A DNA stretch of 64,000 nucleotides, taken from positions 1 through 64,000 of the forward strand of contig NZ_NFKT01000027.1 in NCBI RefSeq assembly GCF_002160525.1. Direction: 5' to 3'. The position numbers and the translations under genes were made by a program. Below, piece by piece: positions 60,836-64,000 of this stretch. The first letter of the stretch is position 1. Every line of letters begins with the position of its first letter. The DNA comes from Lachnoclostridium sp. An169 (lineage in GTDB: Bacteria > Bacillota > Clostridia > Lachnospirales > Lachnospiraceae). The notes under the pieces were generated by a model, which saw nothing but the letters and a program-made list of their open reading frames with translations, was not told the origin of the DNA and searched no databases.

Positions 60836-61451
60836 ACCGGACAAATCCAAGTTTCCTTCGGGTAAATGACATATACACTTCCACATTGTTATATTCCGCT
60901 TCACTGTCGTATCCCCAGATTCTTAAAGCAAGCTGCTCCCGGGTGAGGATCTGCCCCTGATTCGTAATCATATATTCCAGAATCCGGAATTCCTTGTCAC
61001 TTAAACGCACGCTGTTCTCCCCGCAGATCAGGGAGGATGTGTCCTTATTCAGCGTAATGTCGCCAAATGAAAGACCTTTGTCCGCAGCGGACAGATGTCT
61101 CCTTGTCAGCGCCCGCAGGCGTGCCAGCAGTTCCTTTGTCATGAAGGGCTTGGTCAGGTAATCATCCGCCCCGCTGTCAAGCCCTGTCACCTTGTCGTCC
61201 AGCTCTCCTTTTGCGGTGAGCATCAGCACCGGAGTGCGGATCCCTTTCTCCCGCGCTCTGCGCACGATTTCAAATCCGTTCATACCCGGGAGCATGACAT
61301 CCAGTATGATCACGTCGTAGATCCCGTTTTCCACAGCTGCAAGACCGCCGGTCCCGTCTGCAAAGTGATCTGCCTCATAACCTTCAAGGCGCAGGATCTC
61401 CGAGAGAGCCTGCGCCATTCTTATCTCATCTTCTACCAGTAAAAGTCTCAT
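60765..61451 (-). CDS. OmpR-family response regulator with altered C-terminus
   Basis: 228 residues. Receiver domain with the acidic pair (VEDE), phosphoacceptor Asp51 in VIILDVMLPG and Lys in TKPFM; winged-helix domain with LSDKEFRILEYMITNQGQIL. The normal last residues (a turn ending in V-R-G-x-G-Y) are replaced after RSKTEIKA by an unrelated 20-residue tail read from the DUF4353 gene in the wrong frame. The partner histidine kinase gene, usually next, is absent. DNA binding may be lost because the last strand of the wing is missing. Confidence 0.85.
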   Translation of the reverse strand: MRLLLVEDEIRMAQALSEILRLEGYEADHFADGTGGLAAVENGIYDVIILDVMLPGMNGFEIVRRAREKGIRTPVLMLTAKGELDDKVTGLDSGADDYLTKPFMTKELLARLRALTRRHLSAADKGLSFGDITLNKDTSSLICGENSVRLSDKEFRILEYMITNQGQILTREQLALRIWGYDSEAEYNNVEVYMSFTRRKLGFVRSKTEIKAAPEAWKIREEAASPVL

Positions 61452-61566
61452 ATCGGCTCCGTTTCCGCCGCAGTCAGCACGGCATGTGTTCCATTTTCTT
61501 TCAGACCTTCCCGTTCCTCGGCTCTATAAGACTATTATATCAGCAAAGATTGAAAAAATATTGAAA

Positions 61567-63810
61567 TTATTCGTAATGCAGTCCGAAATCCATCTCGTAA
61601 TAGTTACCCGCTGCATCCCGGTATGCATATGCCTTTCCGTTCTCATCCTTCATAGACTCCGGCATATACTTATCCTTGTCATAGCCCGGCACATCGTTGG
61701 GGCTGATGCACACTCCGTCTGCATCTACCCTAAGCACTTCATCATTTCTCGGCAGGGTAAACGGCATCTTTCCGGTGGGTGCAAATCGTCCGAAGATCAC
61801 GTCCAGAAGAGCCTGCTGACAGGTGTTGAAACCTGCGGTAAGGGCGTCCGCACAAGGTTCAACATTTCCCAGTTCCCATGCCAGGGTAAAGTTGACGTTG
61901 ATGATCACTTTGCCGCCGTTCTTATGCACGTTCTCCGCAATCTCCCGTATCCTTCCCGCCTCTGCAAGCGTTGTCTCACTGTGCGTCTCTGCCAGCGGGC
62001 GACCGTCATCATCCACATTGCAGACTTCCTTGCCGTCACAGATATCCAGTTCCAGATATCCCGGCGTTGCGCTGAAATATGCCCCCGACGACGGCGATAC
62101 CATAAGGATGGCGTAATCTGCCTCGGACGGATCGTCTGTCAGAATCTGACCGGACAGGGCTTCTTTCAGGGAAGCCGTCGCCTCCTCCGCAGAATCTCTA
62201 TCTTTTCCAAATGCCTCCGCGTAGATCCTCTTTCCTTCAAGCTTCTCTTCCGTTAGCGGCAGGGTGCCGTCATTTTTCAGGAGAACCACGCTCTTGCGGT
62301 GGGCGTCCATGGCGTGTGCCAGATAGGTCTCATTTGACGCAGCCTCCACTGCCTTCTGCGGGTCACGGTACGGGTTCTCGAACATGCCCAGTTCAAACAG
62401 CTCCGTCAGGGTGCGCACCACAGCCCGGTCAATGGACTCATCTGTGAGAATCAGTTCTTCCTTATCAAATCCCTCCGGGACCGGATGATCCTCATAGTAG
62501 CCGTTCTTCCCGCGGTTATAAGCTTCCATGCCGTCCTCGTTGTCAAAGAGCCCGCTGATCAGATCCACGCCGCCGTTGGTCACGGCAAACCCGATCCGCT
62601 CCGGTTCATCCAGCATCTCCACGCCCCAGCACATGTTGTGGACGATTCCGGTATCCGAGTTAATATACCCCTGAAATCCCATCTGTTTCCGAAGCAGCCC
62701 GTCGATAAACGGTTTGTTAAACGCGAATCCATATGGAAGGAACTCCAGATCATCTCCATTCCTGTCCTTCTGCGCAGCACTCTTCTCCTTCGCCGGTTTT
62801 GCATAGTAGGGCATGATCGAAGATACATTGCAGTCGATGGCGGTCTGGAAGGGCGGAAGATGATATCTCTCCAGACTTCCTTCTGTCTGGTACACATTCC
62901 ACTGCCCCATCTTATAGTGGGGATCGAATCCGTTTTCTCTTGCGCCGCCGCCCGGGAAATGCTTCACAGTCATGGCCACGCCGCTGTCCGTCACACCATC
63001 TTTACTTCCCTGGATAATCGGGATAATGTGGCGGAATATCTCACTGATCAGCTGTGTATCCTCCCCGAAGGTTCCGAATGTACGCTGCCAGCGCGGATCC
63101 GTCATGGTATCTGCCATATACATGTATCCCTTCCTGAGCCCGGATGCATTCCAACAGTCGCGCACACACGCAGCAAACTGATCCGCAATCTTTATATCAT
63201 CCCCCTTGATCGCCGCTGCGATTCCCAGAGTTCCCGGCCAGGTCGGAAATACGCCTGCCGCATCATTCATTCCGTACACGACTTCTCCGTTCTCATTTCT
63301 CGAATTGGATACTACCTCAACCGGAATAAAATGTCCACATTCCTCTGCAACTTTCTGCATCTGGTTGAGGAAATCCGTCAGATCGTCTGCCGGAGGATTC
63401 GCCCTCAGAATCAGGTGTCTGGAAAACCACTCTTTAATCAGAACCGAAGTCCCCGGGAGACGCTGTTCGCCAAAAATAGTTTTTCCCTGAAATTCTCCTT
63501 CATCCAGAGTCCCGGATTCATCCAGCACAATCTCACTGTTCTCCGAAGCAGCATGGGGATATTTTCCCATGCGCCAGTCAGAGATAAAAAGCTGTGCAAT
63601 CTTCTCCTCTGTGGACAGACTCTTCACATATGCCCTGGCGCGCTCCTTCGCCGGCATCCGCCAGTCATTGATCTCCGTAAGATCTCCGGATCCATCGATA
63701 TCTTTAAAATACATGCCGTCTTTCTCAATCACCCTTCGACTTACCGTGCTGATATCCGGTCCGTTTTCATTATGATAAATCCGGAAATTCTCTGATGCTT
63801 TCTTCCCCAT
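61567..63810 (-). CDS. glycoside hydrolase family 3 protein
   Basis: 747 residues from the ATG at 63810, with AGGAGGG 8 bases upstream; an earlier in-frame ATG at 63888 lacks a site. N-terminal TIM barrel with AMTVKHFPGGGARENGFDPH and the nucleophile region QGYINSDTGIVH, then a C-terminal alpha/beta sandwich with KSVVLLKNDGTLPL. No signal peptide, so cytosolic. Beta-glucosidase or beta-xylosidase type; exact sugar not predictable. Confidence 0.92.
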   Translation of the reverse strand: MGKKASENFRIYHNENGPDISTVSRRVIEKDGMYFKDIDGSGDLTEINDWRMPAKERARAYVKSLSTEEKIAQLFISDWRMGKYPHAASENSEIVLDESGTLDEGEFQGKTIFGEQRLPGTSVLIKEWFSRHLILRANPPADDLTDFLNQMQKVAEECGHFIPVEVVSNSRNENGEVVYGMNDAAGVFPTWPGTLGIAAAIKGDDIKIADQFAACVRDCWNASGLRKGYMYMADTMTDPRWQRTFGTFGEDTQLISEIFRHIIPIIQGSKDGVTDSGVAMTVKHFPGGGARENGFDPHYKMGQWNVYQTEGSLERYHLPPFQTAIDCNVSSIMPYYAKPAKEKSAAQKDRNGDDLEFLPYGFAFNKPFIDGLLRKQMGFQGYINSDTGIVHNMCWGVEMLDEPERIGFAVTNGGVDLISGLFDNEDGMEAYNRGKNGYYEDHPVPEGFDKEELILTDESIDRAVVRTLTELFELGMFENPYRDPQKAVEAASNETYLAHAMDAHRKSVVLLKNDGTLPLTEEKLEGKRIYAEAFGKDRDSAEEATASLKEALSGQILTDDPSEADYAILMVSPSSGAYFSATPGYLELDICDGKEVCNVDDDGRPLAETHSETTLAEAGRIREIAENVHKNGGKVIINVNFTLAWELGNVEPCADALTAGFNTCQQALLDVIFGRFAPTGKMPFTLPRNDEVLRVDADGVCISPNDVPGYDKDKYMPESMKDENGKAYAYRDAAGNYYEMDFGLHYE

Positions 63811-63904
63811 ACAGTTGTTCCCTCCTGATACATTTTTCACATATAAAGGTTTCATGTTGCAATCCTTTTCACATTTACCCGAAAACATCCGCCGGCTGTC
63901 AGCT

Positions 63905-64000
63905 TTACTTTCCGAAAATCTTCGCCGCCTCCCTCATATTTTCCGTCACGGGAACGCCAAAGGGGCATCTCGTCTCGCAGGCACCGCAGCGGATACACTC
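63905..64000 (-). CDS. 4Fe-4S protein, C-terminal end (partial)
   Basis: The minus-strand frame, open to the window edge, encodes ECIRCGACETRCPFGVPVTE and ends NMREAAKIFGK. A CxxCxxC...CP ferredoxin-like motif at the C-terminus is typical of aldo/keto reductases of Clostridia that carry an iron-sulfur domain. Only 31 residues are visible, so the main domain is inferred. Confidence 0.75.
   Translation of the reverse strand, partial: ECIRCGACETRCPFGVPVTENMREAAKIFGK

Noticed and set aside
62485-63795. 436-codon open frame on the plus strand
   Set aside because: Antisense to the GH3 gene, which has clear family motifs and a ribosome site.

Overview
The window reads as a low-to-mid GC Firmicute of the class Clostridia, most likely a gut Lachnospiraceae-type commensal. 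This rests on TnpX/TndX-type large serine recombinases, Maff2, PrgI, DUF4315, DUF4366, TTRAP and Cys-rich VLP/KTR proteins, and a chromosomal flank with a MATE pump, a CPA1 antiporter, a GH3 glycosidase and a cytidylate-kinase-like protein. I saw no tRNA, rRNA or CRISPR array.

The main result is a nest of mobile elements, each inserted in a gene of the next one out. (1) Positions 55400-64000 are chromosome. Its XRE regulator gene is cut at about 55400 by an outer mobilizable element, E0. Visible E0 DNA (about 49360-55400) holds the 5' end of a serine recombinase, a MobV relaxase, a RepA-type initiator, a Cys-rich VLP protein, an XRE regulator, an alpha/beta hydrolase and an ant(6) streptomycin adenylyltransferase. 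(2) The E0 recombinase gene is itself cut at about 49360 by an integrative conjugative element (ICE) that fills the window leftwards. The ICE has VirB6, radical SAM, PrgI, VirB4, DNA methyltransferase, NlpC/P60 hydrolase, DUF4315/DUF4366, topoisomerase III, an antirestriction fusion protein, TTRAP, relaxase plus MobC, a resistance-like RlmN/Cfr-family gene behind an attenuator, a sigma/HTH pair, TnpW and its own serine recombinase. (3) The ICE Maff2 gene is split into two halves 13 kb apart (14077-14201 and 27122-27215) by element E2, which carries tet(40), a tet(32)-type gene with leader attenuator, mobilization and replication genes and a serine recombinase. (4) The ICE coupling protein gene (TraG/VirD4) keeps only its C-terminal third (13170-14012) because element E1 abuts it. 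E1 fills 1-13170 with a serine recombinase, TnpV, an ABC exporter with three regulators, four sigma-like genes (three of them tandem paralogues), a MobL relaxase and replication genes. Its left end and the 5' half of traG lie outside the window.

The parts suggest that conjugation is blocked while E1 and E2 sit in traG and maff2, and that precise excision of both would repair the ICE. E1 and E2 can presumably be mobilized by relatives, since each has its own relaxase and an oriT-like hairpin next to AAACCC. Visible resistance cargo is tet(40), a tet(32)-like gene and ant(6), plus the possible ribosome-methylating RlmN/Cfr-like gene.

Control signals are unusually clear. Three promoters of the E1 ABC module carry the same operator between -35 and -10. 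Leader-peptide or terminator attenuators precede the tet(32)-like gene, the KTR-RlmN/Cfr pair and the chromosomal MATE gene. Inverted repeats precede all three complete recombinase genes. A 66-base stretch is identical inside the otherwise diverged rep genes of E1 and E2.
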